Both the position numbers and the translations under genes were made by a program. This document shows positions 41,642 to 50,843 of a DNA stretch of 55,418 bases, piece by piece. Origin of the DNA: VRUB01 sp046758085 (GTDB lineage: Bacteria; Pseudomonadota; Gammaproteobacteria; Acidiferrobacterales; SPGG2); NCBI GenBank assembly GCA_046758085.1, contig JBHHZP010000002.1, positions 1-55,418 of the forward strand, written 5' to 3'. Every line of letters starts with the position of its first letter. The stretch's first letter is position 1. The notes beneath the pieces are model-generated. The model made no database searches. It saw only the letters and a list, made by a program, of their open reading frames with translations, and was not told where the DNA came from.

Positions 41642-43738
41642 ATGTTAAAATCGCTAAGCCGCTGGTCCTCGCTCGTGGTACCCGGCAGCGCTATGCTGGG
41701 CGCCGGCATCAGGCGAATCGGGGTGCTCCAGCGCATTGAAGAGGCTACGGTATCCATGTTAGATCGCAAATCGAAACAACCGGTTTCCTACCGGGATAAT
41801 TGGCGGCCGCACGACGTCCCCGAGACCCGGGGCGAGCGGATCGCTCGGATTCCCGATCGCGACCTGGCGCGGGCGATCGACTCGGCACGCGAAGCGTTGT
41901 TGGCGCTGCAACATGCCGAGGGCTACTGGTGCTTCGAGCTCGAGGCCGACTGCACGATTTCCGCCGAGTATATCTTGATGATGCACTTTATGGGCGAGAT
42001 CGACGTGGCGCTGCAGGCCAAGATCGCGGCGTACCTGCGCGACCGTCAAGACACCCATGGCGGGTGGTCGCTGTACCCGGGCGGTGACTTCGACCTCAGT
42101 GGCTCCGTCAAGGTGTACTATGCGTTGAAGCTCAGCGGCGATTCCCCTGAGGCGCCGCATATGCAGCGGGCGCGGGAAGCGATTCTCGGCCACGGTGGCG
42201 CCGCCTACAGCAACGTCTTTACTCGCATCACGTTGGCGTTGTTCGAGCAGATCCCTTGGCGTGGTGTTCCGTTCATACCGGTGGAGATCATGCTGCTGCC
42301 GCGCTGGTTTCCTTTTCATATCAGCAGGGTGTCGTACTGGTCGCGAACCGTGATGGTTCCGCTGACGATCATGTACAGCCTGAAGGCACGCGCGACGAAC
42401 CCGATCGGTGTCCGCATCGACGAGCTGTTCACGGTGCCGCCCGAGCAGGAACGAAATTATTTTCCGGTACGTTCACGACTTAATCACGTTTTGCTTGCGG
42501 TCGAGCGCAGCGCCCGCCGGCTTGAGCCCCTGATCCCCGGCTGGGTGCGGCGCCGAGCCATCAGGAAGGCGGAAGCCTGGATTATCCAACGGTTGAATGG
42601 CAAGGACGGGCTGGGGGCGATTTTTCCGGCAATGGTCAATGCCCACGAGGTGCTGGCGCTGCTGGGCTACCCGCCGGAGCATCCCTATCGTCGGACGACG
42701 AAGGCGGCGCTGCAAAAGCTCCTGGTGATCGGCGAGCGCTCGGCCTACTGTCAGCCCTGTGTCTCGCCGGTGTGGGATACGGGGCTGGCGTGTCTGGCGT
42801 TGCACGAAGCCAATGGCGGCGAGGCAACGCCCGAAACGCTGCGCGCGCTGGATTGGCTCAAATCCAAGCAGCTGCTCGATCAACCCGGGGACTGGAGCGA
42901 GTACCGGCCAAACCTTCGGCCGGGCGGATGGCCGTTTCAGTTTGGCAACGACCACTATCCCGATCTTGATGATACGGCGCTAGTGGCCTGGGTCATGCAC
43001 GAGACCGGAGATGAACGCTATCGCGAGTCGATCGACCGTGCGGCGGAATGGTTGTGCGGCATGCAGTCCAAGAACGGCGGCTTCGGTTCGTTCGATGCCG
43101 ACAACACTTATTATTACCTGAACGAAATTCCGTTTGCCGATCACGGCGCGTTGTTGGATCCGCCGACTGCCGATGTGAGCGCCCGTTGCGTCACTTTGTT
43201 CGGACGGTTGGGTAGGAGCGAGTATGCGGAATGCTTGCGCCGATGTTTGGACTATTTGCGCAAGGAACAAGAACAAGACGGCTCCTGGTTTGGACGCTGG
43301 GGCACGAACTACATCTACGGCACCTGGTCGGTCCTGATTGCGCTGGAACAAGTGGGTGAGCCCAAGATGCAGCCCTTCATTCGCCGCGCCGTCGAGTGGC
43401 TCAAGTGGATCCAGCAGCCCGACGGGGGCTGGGGGGAGACCAACGACTCCTACCTCTACCCGGATCAGGCCGGTAAGGCAGAGGCGAGCACCGCGTTTCA
43501 GACGGCATGGGCCATGCTCGCGTTGATGGCGGCCGGTGAAACACATTCATCCGAGGTCCGGCGCGGGGCCGACTTTCTATTGCGCACGCAGCAGGCGGAC
43601 GGTTTTTGGACTGACCCGGTGTTTACCTGTCCCGGATTTCCGCGGGTGTTTTATCTCAAATATCACGGATACCAGAAGTTCTTCCCGCTGTGGGCGCTTG
43701 CGCGCTATTACAACTCGCGAAAGCCGAAGGCACTTTGA
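41642..43738 (+). CDS. shc: Squalene-hopene cyclase
   Basis: Shc cyclises squalene to hopene and hopanol at the membrane. The 698-residue protein contains the general-acid motif DLDDTA (Asp 441, 443 and 444) and many QW repeats, for example KEQEQDGSWFGRWG and QQPDGGWGE. The N-terminal QW-like segment LLALQHAEGYWCFEL follows a roughly 60-residue leader. ATG 41642 gives the usual length; a later ATG at 41758 is possible. Its stop overlaps the hpnG TTG start. Confidence 0.96.
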   Translation: MLKSLSRWSSLVVPGSAMLGAGIRRIGVLQRIEEATVSMLDRKSKQPVSYRDNWRPHDVPETRGERIARIPDRDLARAIDSAREALLALQHAEGYWCFELEADCTISAEYILMMHFMGEIDVALQAKIAAYLRDRQDTHGGWSLYPGGDFDLSGSVKVYYALKLSGDSPEAPHMQRAREAILGHGGAAYSNVFTRITLALFEQIPWRGVPFIPVEIMLLPRWFPFHISRVSYWSRTVMVPLTIMYSLKARATNPIGVRIDELFTVPPEQERNYFPVRSRLNHVLLAVERSARRLEPLIPGWVRRRAIRKAEAWIIQRLNGKDGLGAIFPAMVNAHEVLALLGYPPEHPYRRTTKAALQKLLVIGERSAYCQPCVSPVWDTGLACLALHEANGGEATPETLRALDWLKSKQLLDQPGDWSEYRPNLRPGGWPFQFGNDHYPDLDDTALVAWVMHETGDERYRESIDRAAEWLCGMQSKNGGFGSFDADNTYYYLNEIPFADHGALLDPPTADVSARCVTLFGRLGRSEYAECLRRCLDYLRKEQEQDGSWFGRWGTNYIYGTWSVLIALEQVGEPKMQPFIRRAVEWLKWIQQPDGGWGETNDSYLYPDQAGKAEASTAFQTAWAMLALMAAGETHSSEVRRGADFLLRTQQADGFWTDPVFTCPGFPRVFYLKYHGYQKFFPLWALARYYNSRKPKAL

Positions 43739-44451
43739 CCCGTCTGGGCGTCGTCGTCGCACTGTCGGCGGAAGCACGTACCCTCCTGAACGAGCCAATC
43801 CAACCCGGTGGGCGTGCCGCGCTCGGCGATGGGTTCGTGCAGCTCTGCGGGATCGGAACCGCCCGTGCCCGCGATGCTGCCGGCGCACTGCTCGAAGCCG
43901 GAGCCACCGCCCTGCTGAGTTGGGGCACCTGCGGTGGGCTTGACATCGCGTTGACTGCCGGGAGTCTGGTTTTGCCGGAGACCGTCGTCTCCTCGGCGGG
44001 TGCGGTCTTCGGCGTCGAACCGGCCTGGCACCAGCGTGTTTCCCGCTGCCTGGCGCGGCATATCGCCTATAGCCACGGGCCGCTGGTAGAAAGTCGCTCG
44101 GTCTTGGGAAGACCGGCGGACAAGAGCGCGCTGTCGCGAGCCACTGGCGCAGTGGCGGTCGATATGGAGAGTGCCGCGGTGGCGGAGGTCGCGCGCGCCG
44201 CAGGCGTCCCGTTCCTGGTCGTTCGCGCCGTGCTCGACCCGGCCCAGCGCACAGTACCTGCCGGTATTCTGCGCGCCACCGACCCGTACGGGCGCGTACG
44301 TGGCTTGCCACTGCTTCAGGCCTTGCTCTGGCGCCCGCGCACGTGGGTCGATCTGTGGCGACTGCGTGCGGACCTGCGCGCGGCGCAGGCAACACTGGCC
44401 CGCGTCGCGCAGCTCGCGGGCCCCGGCCTGCGGGCTCAACAGGAAGTCTAG
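43735..44451 (+). CDS. hpnG: Hopanoid-associated nucleosidase HpnG
   Basis: HpnG releases adenine from adenosyl hopane made by HpnH, giving ribosyl hopane. The 238-residue protein is of the purine-nucleoside phosphorylase/nucleosidase superfamily, with VVVALSAEARTL, SWGTCGGLD and the substrate-site AVDMESAAVAEVAR. TTG 43735 overlaps the shc stop (TTGA) and is preceded by GAAGG. It is followed by a heptamer array and hpnA. Confidence 0.9.
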   Translation: MTRLGVVVALSAEARTLLNEPIQPGGRAALGDGFVQLCGIGTARARDAAGALLEAGATALLSWGTCGGLDIALTAGSLVLPETVVSSAGAVFGVEPAWHQRVSRCLARHIAYSHGPLVESRSVLGRPADKSALSRATGAVAVDMESAAVAEVARAAGVPFLVVRAVLDPAQRTVPAGILRATDPYGRVRGLPLLQALLWRPRTWVDLWRLRADLRAAQATLARVAQLAGPGLRAQQEV

Positions 44452-44480
44452 AAACCTTTGGTATTGTTCCCGAGATTTTT

Positions 44481-44564
44481 CTTGTATCTTGCAGCTGATT
44501 GTCTCTTGTATCTTGCCACTTGCATCTTGGATCTGATTTTTACTTGAATCTTGCCACTGTTTTT
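44481..44564 (+). repeat. Ten-unit heptamer array before hpnA
   Basis: Ten CTTGNNN-type units with two 3-nt insertions, each placed after a CTGATT unit, give a higher-order structure. The array ends in CTG plus a T-run at the hpnA ATG (44565), the same ending as before tgt. No ribosome binding site is visible. Confidence 0.85.
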
Positions 44565-45557
44565 ATGAAAACTCTCGTCACAGGCGCGTCGGGTTTCATC
44601 GGCTCGGCGGTGGTACGCGGGCTGATCGCTGCTGGCCACGACGTGCGCGTGCTGCTTCGGGTGCAGAGCGATCGCGCAAATGTCACCGGCTTGCCGGTGG
44701 AGATCGTGACCGGCGATCTCACCGACAAGGTGTCGTTGGAGCGCGCACTCGCCGGCTGCCGGGCATTATTTCACGTGGCCGCGGACTACCGTATGTGGGT
44801 ACCCGACCCGGATCGGCTATACGCCATCAACGTGACCGGAACGCGCGACATCATGCAGGCCGCCATGACGGCCGGTGTGGAGCGTGTCGTCTATACGAGC
44901 AGCGTGGCGACCCTCGGCCTTCACACCAACGGTGCGCCGGCCGACGAAGATACGCCGGTAAGCCTGGCCGACATGGTCGGCCACTACAAGCGCTCGAAGT
45001 ACCTTGCCGAGGAAGAGGTCCGGCGCCTGGTACGTGCGGAGGGCCTGCCGGCCGTGATTGTGAATCCCTCGGTGCCGATCGGACCGCGTGACATCAAGCC
45101 CACGCCCACGGGGCGCATGATCGTGGAAACCATGTGCGGGCGCATGCCGGCCTATGTCGACACCGGACTGAACCTGGTGCACGTGGACGACGTTGCCACC
45201 GGCCACCTGCTGGCTTTCGAGCGTGCGCAGGTGGGCGAGCGTTACGTGCTCGGCGCGCAAAACATGACACTGAAACAAATCTTGGCCGAGATTGCCCGGC
45301 TTAGCGGCCGGCGCCCGCCGCGAATACGGTTGCCGCACGGCGTCATTCTGCCCATCGCTCATGTCGCCGAGGCCTGGGCGCGGATCACGGGCGCAGCCGA
45401 GCCGCGCGTTAGCGTCGACGGCGTTCGCCTGTCGAAAAAGACCATGTTCTTCTCGATCGAGAAGGCCAGGCGCGAGCTCGGCTTCGCCCCGCGGCCGGTG
45501 GGCGAAGCCCTGGCCGATGCCGTGCGCTGGTTTCGCGAGCACGGCTACTGCAACTGA
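44565..45557 (+). CDS. hpnA: Hopanoid-associated sugar epimerase HpnA
   Basis: A 330-residue extended short-chain dehydrogenase with the NAD motif TGASGFIG at 6-13, the catalytic region TSSVATLG, and YKRSK as the YxxxK pair. It belongs to the HpnA group found in hopanoid clusters and would modify a sugar nucleotide or the hopanoid side chain. The frame stays open 22 codons upstream through the repeat, but MKTLVTGASG is the natural start. Confidence 0.92.
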   Translation: MKTLVTGASGFIGSAVVRGLIAAGHDVRVLLRVQSDRANVTGLPVEIVTGDLTDKVSLERALAGCRALFHVAADYRMWVPDPDRLYAINVTGTRDIMQAAMTAGVERVVYTSSVATLGLHTNGAPADEDTPVSLADMVGHYKRSKYLAEEEVRRLVRAEGLPAVIVNPSVPIGPRDIKPTPTGRMIVETMCGRMPAYVDTGLNLVHVDDVATGHLLAFERAQVGERYVLGAQNMTLKQILAEIARLSGRRPPRIRLPHGVILPIAHVAEAWARITGAAEPRVSVDGVRLSKKTMFFSIEKARRELGFAPRPVGEALADAVRWFREHGYCN

Positions 45558-45566
45558 AGCCACCGC

Positions 45567-46211
45567 GTGCCGAGCCCCACCAAGACAGACAATTCCTTTC
45601 TGTGGCTGCTGGTGCTGACGCTCCCGGGCGTGTTCGTGTGGTCGGCGATCAATCCGCATGACCGTCTGACCTGGGCGCTCGAGGTGGCGCCGGTGGTGAT
45701 CGGCGTCGTCATTCTGGTCGCCACGTACCGGGCCTTCCGGTTCACCAACCTGGCCTATGCGATGATAGGGTTGCACGCGCTGATCCTGCTGATCGGGGGG
45801 CACTATACGTACTCCGAGGTCCCGCTGTTCAACTGGGTGAGAGATACGCTTGAGCTTTCGCGCAACCATTACGACCGCGTGGGCCATCTTGCCCAAGGAT
45901 TCTTTCCCGCCATTGTCGTGCGCGAGATCCTGGTACGACTTTCGCTCTTAGAGCCTGGAAAGTGGCTGTTCGTCATCGTTACTTGTGTTGCCTTGGCGAT
46001 CAGCGCGTTCTACGAAATGATCGAGTGGTGGGTCGCCGTGATCAGCGGTACCGCCGCCACGGCGTTCCTAGCGACTCAGGGCGACGTGTGGGACACCCAG
46101 TGGGACATGTTTCTGGCCCTGTGTGGGGCGGTGCTGGCGCAGCTGTTGCTGGGCCGGGCGCATGATCGCGCACTGGCGCGCCTGCGCGGCGCGGGCGTGC
46201 CGACACCCTAG
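45567..46211 (+). CDS. DUF2238 (YjdF-like) membrane protein
   Basis: A 214-residue multi-TM protein with features of the family: IGGHYTYSEVPLFNWV, NHYDRVGHLAQGFFPA, ALAISAFYEMIEWW and GDVWDTQWDMFLAL. Function unknown. The GTG start lies 9 bp after hpnA, so it is probably part of the same transcript. Its TAG stop falls at the edge of the 180-bp dispersed repeat. Confidence 0.88.
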   Translation: MPSPTKTDNSFLWLLVLTLPGVFVWSAINPHDRLTWALEVAPVVIGVVILVATYRAFRFTNLAYAMIGLHALILLIGGHYTYSEVPLFNWVRDTLELSRNHYDRVGHLAQGFFPAIVVREILVRLSLLEPGKWLFVIVTCVALAISAFYEMIEWWVAVISGTAATAFLATQGDVWDTQWDMFLALCGAVLAQLLLGRAHDRALARLRGAGVPTP

Positions 46212-46393
46212 CCGAATATTTCACCACTGCGCACACAGAGGACGCAGTGAAAAGAAGGTCATGCGGTTCTGGCCTGATACCAAAGGGGCTACGGTGTCAC
46301 ACTTTGCACGGGGGGCCGCTTACCACGGGCGGTGGTTTAACGATTTGTTCCCTCTGCGCTCTCTGGTGTGAGTTCATGCGATATTAGCGCTAA
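46209..46393 (+). repeat. Dispersed 180-bp repeat, copy 1
   Basis: A non-coding element that aligns with 30545-30725 on the other strand and, for its last 65 bp, with 25386-25450. It begins with a hairpin (CACTGCG, 11 nt, CGCAGTG) and ends ATATTAGCGCTAA. The ends contain imperfect inverted repeats. The remainder up to recA (46394-46668) shows only the hairpin noted next. Confidence 0.78.
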
Positions 46394-46607
46394 CCCGCTC
46401 AGTCCGGGCCGCGCGGGACGGCGGCTGGAGGCCATCGGTGCCCGCTGATATGGTCGTTTTCTCTGCGCTTGACGCCGCCTTGCTGGTGAACGCGTGCGTT
46501 GGGGCTAGGCCGGCCGGGGCCAGTTGTGGAATAATCCTCATGTTCCAGCGAAGGCACTTGGGCGGCGCAGTTTGCAGACCGTCTTTTCACGTGTCTCCGT
46601 GGTTGCG

Positions 46608-46627
46608 GCCCCGCAGCGGGGCATAAT
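46608..46627 (+). promoter_or_regulatory. Hairpin and -10-like box upstream of recA
   Basis: GCCCCGC, A and GCGGGGC form a perfect hairpin running into CATAAT, a plausible -10 about 40 bp before the recA ATG. I see no canonical LexA box (CTGT, 8 nt, ACAG) in this region. Confidence 0.4.
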
Positions 46628-46668
46628 GGCTACCACCCAATGACGCAGTTCTACCCCAGGAGCTAACA

Positions 46669-47718
46669 ATGGATAGCAATAAGGCCAAAGCGCTGAGTGC
46701 AGCACTCGGTCAGATCGAAAAGCAGTTCGGCAAGGGCTCGGTCATGCGCCTCGGCGATGCGGAGAGGGTCCAGAACATCGATGCCGTGCCGACGGGATCA
46801 CTTGGACTGGACATAGCCTTAGGGATCGGCGGCCTGCCGCGAGGCCGGGTTGTGGAGATCTACGGTCCCGAGTCCTCGGGAAAGACCACCCTCGCCTTAC
46901 AGGCGGTGGCGGAGGTGCAGAAGGCCGGCGGTACTGCTGCCTTTGTCGATGCGGAGCATGCGCTCGATCCGAGCTACGCGCAGCGACTCGGTGTGAACGT
47001 CGACGACCTGCTGGTGTCGCAGCCCGACACCGGTGAGCAGGCGCTGGAAATCACGGACATGTTGGTGCGCTCGGGGGCTGTCGAAGCGGTGGTGGTCGAT
47101 TCGGTCGCAGCGCTCACGCCGAAGGCCGAGATCGAAGGGGAGATGGGCGACTCACATATGGGTCTGCAGGCGCGTCTGATGTCGCAGGCGTTGCGCAAGC
47201 TCACCGCCAACATCAAGCGCTCCAACACGCTGGTGATCTTTATCAATCAAATTCGTATGAAAATCGGCGTGATGTTCGGCAATCCCGAGACCACGACGGG
47301 CGGGAACGCGCTGAAGTTCTACGCCTCGGTCCGGCTGGATATTCGCCGCATCGGCGCCATCAAAAAAGGTGAGGAAATAATCGGCAACCAGACGCGGGTG
47401 AAGGTAGTCAAGAACAAGCTGGCGCCGCCATTCAGGAAATGCGAGTTCGATATCCTTTATAATGAAGGTATTTCCAAGGAGGGCGAGCTCATCGATCTCG
47501 GTGTGGCTGAAGGGTTTGTGGATAAATCGGGTGCCTGGTATAGCTACAATCGCGACCGCATCGGCCAGGGCAAGGACAATGCGCGCCAGTTCCTGAAAGA
47601 CAAGCCCGAGATCGCAGCCGAAATCGAGGCCCGTATCCGCGAGAAGCTCGATATCGGCACCCGCGCGGGTCCGGCTGTGGTGGCCGAGGAAGGGCTGGCC
47701 GAGGAGGTGGAGGCCTGA
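46669..47718 (+). CDS. recA: Recombinase RecA
   Basis: RecA drives strand exchange and LexA cleavage. The 349-residue protein has Walker A GPESSGKT (66-73), loop L1/L2 regions with GDSHMGLQARLMSQALRKLT and NQIRMKIGVMFGNPETTTGGNALKFYASVRLD, and an acidic C-terminus. AGGAG precedes the ATG by about 8 nt. It is followed by recX after 10 bp. Confidence 0.98.
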   Translation: MDSNKAKALSAALGQIEKQFGKGSVMRLGDAERVQNIDAVPTGSLGLDIALGIGGLPRGRVVEIYGPESSGKTTLALQAVAEVQKAGGTAAFVDAEHALDPSYAQRLGVNVDDLLVSQPDTGEQALEITDMLVRSGAVEAVVVDSVAALTPKAEIEGEMGDSHMGLQARLMSQALRKLTANIKRSNTLVIFINQIRMKIGVMFGNPETTTGGNALKFYASVRLDIRRIGAIKKGEEIIGNQTRVKVVKNKLAPPFRKCEFDILYNEGISKEGELIDLGVAEGFVDKSGAWYSYNRDRIGQGKDNARQFLKDKPEIAAEIEARIREKLDIGTRAGPAVVAEEGLAEEVEA

Positions 47719-47728
47719 GCCGGCGCCC

Positions 47729-48178
47729 ATGGATGCAGGGCGCGCCAAGCACAAAGCGCTCGAGTTGCTCGCGCGGCGCGAGCACAGCGGACATGAGTTG
47801 CGCACTAAGCTCGTGCGCAAGGGCTGCGCGGCGGCATTGGCGGATAATGTGGTTGCCGAGCTCGAGGCCGCACGACTGGTGTCCGATGAGCGCTTCGCGG
47901 AGAGCCTGGTGCGGGTGCGGACCGAGCGCGGACATGGCCCGTTGCGCATCGAGCGCGAGTTGCACGACAAGGGGGTCGATGCCGAGCTGATCGAGACAGT
48001 GCTCGACAGCAGCGACCCGCTGTGGCTGGATCTGGTGCGGCGCATTCGCAGAAAAAAGTTTGGCAAGGCGGCACCCAAGGATTACAAGGAACGCGCCAGA
48101 CAGGCGCGTTTTTTACAGTATCGTGGATTTACTTATGATCAAATACAGCGCGCGTTGGCGTCGGATGAGTCAGACTAA
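47729..48178 (+). CDS. recX: RecA regulator RecX
   Basis: RecX limits RecA filament growth. The 149-residue all-helical protein shows the family pattern LLARREHSGHELRTKLVRKG, VSDERFAESLVRVR and GPLRIERELHDKGV. It carries an intrinsic terminator-like hairpin inside its last 90 bp. It is followed by alaS, as in many gammaproteobacteria. Confidence 0.93.
   Translation: MDAGRAKHKALELLARREHSGHELRTKLVRKGCAAALADNVVAELEAARLVSDERFAESLVRVRTERGHGPLRIERELHDKGVDAELIETVLDSSDPLWLDLVRRIRRKKFGKAAPKDYKERARQARFLQYRGFTYDQIQRALASDESD
48090..48114 (+). terminator. Strong terminator-like hairpin inside recX
   Basis: AACGCGCC, loop AGACA and GGCGCGTT form a perfect 8-bp stem followed by TTTT, within the coding sequence 64-88 bp before the recX stop. 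It meets the criteria for an intrinsic terminator, although translating ribosomes may prevent it folding. Confidence 0.6.
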
Positions 48179-48245
48179 ACCAAGAGAGAGGGGGCGCAGC
48201 GAATTTGTATAGGCTGAGTAACCCGCCGTGCGTGGCTGAACTACT

Positions 48246-50843
48246 ATGATGAAGAGTACCGAGATACGCAGTCGTTTCCTGGATTACTTTCGCTCGCAGG
48301 GGCACCAGATCGTGCCCTCGAGCTCGTTGGTGCCTGCCAACGACCCCACGCTGCTGTTCACCAACTCGGGCATGGTGCAGTTCAAGGATGTGTTTCTGGG
48401 CCGTGAGACGCGCTCCTACAAGCGCGCTGTCACCGCGCAACGTTGTTTGCGCGTAGGTGGAAAGCATAATGATCTCGAAAACGTCGGCTACACCGCGCGT
48501 CACCACACTTTCTTCGAGATGCTGGGCAATTTCAGCTTTGGCGACTACTTCAAGCAGGATGCGATACCGTTTGCCTGGGAGTTTCTCACCAAGGACATGA
48601 GGCTGGCGCCCGAGAAGCTCTGGGTCACGGTATACGAGGACGACGACGAGGCCGCCGACATCTGGCTCAAGGAGATGGAGGTTCCTCAGGAGCGGTTTGC
48701 ACGCATGGGTGCGGAAAGCAACTTCTGGGCCATGGGCGATACCGGTCCCTGCGGGCCGTGCTCGGAGATCTTCTACGACCATGGTCCGGATGTGGCCGGG
48801 GGGCCGCCCGGGACGCCCGAGGAAGAAGGCGATCGCTACGTGGAGATCTGGAACCTGGTGTTCATGCAGTTCAACCGGGACGAGCACGGCGAACTGCACC
48901 CGCTCCCGCGTCCTTCGGTCGATACCGGCATGGGCCTGGAGCGCATGGCGGCGGTCATGCAGGGCGTGCACTCCAACTACGAGATCGACCTGTTCCAGAA
49001 TCTGATAACGGCCGCCGCGCGGCTGGCGCGCGTCAAGGATACCGATAACGCCTCATTACGCGTGATCGCCGACCACATACGTGCCTGCGCGTTCCTGATC
49101 GCTGACGGTGTCATGCCTTCCAATGAAGGACGCGGCTACGTGTTGCGCCGGATCATCCGCCGTGCCGCGCGCCATGGCTACGAGCTCCGGCTGCGAGAGC
49201 CGTTCTTCTACAAGCTCGTGGGTCCGCTGATCACGGAGATGGGTGAGGCCTACCCCGAGCTGACGAAGGCGCAGACCCAGGTCGAGCGCGTGCTCGAGCA
49301 GGAGGAAGAGCGCTTCGGCGAGACGCTTGAACAGGGCATGAAGATTCTGGACGAAAGCCTGACGCGGCTTTCGGGCAACGAGCTTCCCGGCGAGACGGTG
49401 TTCAAGCTCTACGATACGTACGGCTTTCCGGTTGATCTTACCGTGGATTATGCGCGCAAGAACGAGGTGAGCGTGGATTTGGAAGGCTACGAGCGCGAGA
49501 TGGACGCACAGCGCGAACGTGGCCGCGCGGCATCGAGCTTCAAGGTAGGCATGAAAATGGACGGTGTGGATATCGAGGACGCAGAGTTCACGGGTTACGA
49601 GACCCTGAGCCACGGGGCTGCGGTGGAACAGATCTACGTGGAGGGGGAGCCGGCGGACACCATCGGCGCGGGTCAGGAGGGCGTTATCTATCTCGATCGC
49701 ACGCCGTTCTATGCCGAGGCCGGGGGTCAGGTCGGCGATCGGGGATGGCTTCGCACCAGGAATGCCCGCTTTGTGGTGAACGACACGCAGAAAGCACATG
49801 CGCATGTCGGCGTGATGGAGCAGGGCGAGATCAAGCTCGGCGAGCGTGTGACCGCTGAGGTGAACGCCAGCCGGCGTCAGGCCACGATCTATAACCACTC
49901 GGCCACGCATTTGCTGCACGCCGCGCTGAAAAAGGTCCTCGGCCCTCATGTCACGCAGAAAGGATCGCTCGTCGAACCCGCACGGCTGCGCTTTGATTTC
50001 TCGCATCCCGAGCCGCTGATGCCGGCACAGCTCGACGAGATCGAGCGCCTAGTCAACGATGAGATCCGTGCCAACCTCCCGGCGCAGACCCGTATCATGT
50101 CGCTTGAGCAAGCGCTCGAGTCCGGTGCCGTCGCCTTGTTCGGGGAAAAGTATGACGAGAAGGTGCGTGTCGTGGCGATGGGCGATTTTTCCACCGAGCT
50201 TTGCGGCGGTACCCACGTGCGCCGCACGGGCGATATCGGTTTTTTCAAGATCGTCTCGGAAAGCGGCATCGCGGCGGGCGTGCGTCGTATCGAGGCGCTG
50301 ACGGGACAGGGGGCGCTCGATTACGTGCACGACACCGAGGCGCGCCTCAAGCGCATCGCAGAGCAGCTCAAGGGTAGCCCCGAGGAAGTTGAGCGCAAGG
50401 TAGAGCAGTTGAACGCGCGCACGCGCGAGCTGGAAAAGGAGCTCAAAGCGCTGCGCCACCGGCTGGCGAGTGGCGGCGGCCAGGCGTTGGAGGAGCAGAC
50501 CAAAGAGATCAATGGCATCAAGATACTGGCGGCACGTCTCGACGGCGCCGATGCCAAGGGTCTGCGCGAAGCGGTGGACCGGCTTAAGGACAAGTTCGGC
50601 TCGGGTGCGGTGGTGCTAGGCGCGGTGCAGGATGAGAAAGTCATTCTGGTCGCCGGCGTAACCAAGGACCTGACGAAGCGGGTGCACGCGGGTAAGCTCG
50701 TGAACGCGGTCGCCAGCCGCGTGGGCGGTAAGGGCGGCGGGCGCGCGGACATGGCGCAGGCGGGGGGCGAGGATCCCTCGCAGCTGGATGCGGCGCTGGC
50801 CAGTGTCCCCCAGTTGTTGCAGCGACAGCTGGCCCAATCGTGA
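48246..50843 (+). CDS. alaS: Alanyl-tRNA synthetase
   Basis: An 865-residue class II synthetase with the aminoacylation domain (FLDYFRSQGHQIVPSSSLVP, TNSGMVQFKDVF, CLRVGGKHNDLENVG). An editing domain follows with HSATHLLHAAL (HxxxH) and CGGTH, and then a C-terminal oligomerisation/C-Ala domain (GGGRADMAQAGG). ATG 48246 or 48249 is the start. Length is normal. Confidence 0.98.
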   Translation: MMKSTEIRSRFLDYFRSQGHQIVPSSSLVPANDPTLLFTNSGMVQFKDVFLGRETRSYKRAVTAQRCLRVGGKHNDLENVGYTARHHTFFEMLGNFSFGDYFKQDAIPFAWEFLTKDMRLAPEKLWVTVYEDDDEAADIWLKEMEVPQERFARMGAESNFWAMGDTGPCGPCSEIFYDHGPDVAGGPPGTPEEEGDRYVEIWNLVFMQFNRDEHGELHPLPRPSVDTGMGLERMAAVMQGVHSNYEIDLFQNLITAAARLARVKDTDNASLRVIADHIRACAFLIADGVMPSNEGRGYVLRRIIRRAARHGYELRLREPFFYKLVGPLITEMGEAYPELTKAQTQVERVLEQEEERFGETLEQGMKILDESLTRLSGNELPGETVFKLYDTYGFPVDLTVDYARKNEVSVDLEGYEREMDAQRERGRAASSFKVGMKMDGVDIEDAEFTGYETLSHGAAVEQIYVEGEPADTIGAGQEGVIYLDRTPFYAEAGGQVGDRGWLRTRNARFVVNDTQKAHAHVGVMEQGEIKLGERVTAEVNASRRQATIYNHSATHLLHAALKKVLGPHVTQKGSLVEPARLRFDFSHPEPLMPAQLDEIERLVNDEIRANLPAQTRIMSLEQALESGAVALFGEKYDEKVRVVAMGDFSTELCGGTHVRRTGDIGFFKIVSESGIAAGVRRIEALTGQGALDYVHDTEARLKRIAEQLKGSPEEVERKVEQLNARTRELEKELKALRHRLASGGGQALEEQTKEINGIKILAARLDGADAKGLREAVDRLKDKFGSGAVVLGAVQDEKVILVAGVTKDLTKRVHAGKLVNAVASRVGGKGGGRADMAQAGGEDPSQLDAALASVPQLLQRQLAQS

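Noticed and set aside
43577..44395. 272-codon frame antisense to hpnG
   Set aside because: Composition is extremely Arg/Pro-rich, typical of a shadow frame; hpnG has clear family motifs.
46394..46668. LexA (SOS) box upstream of recA
   Set aside because: No CTGT-N8-ACAG match was found. A lineage-specific LexA motif cannot be excluded.
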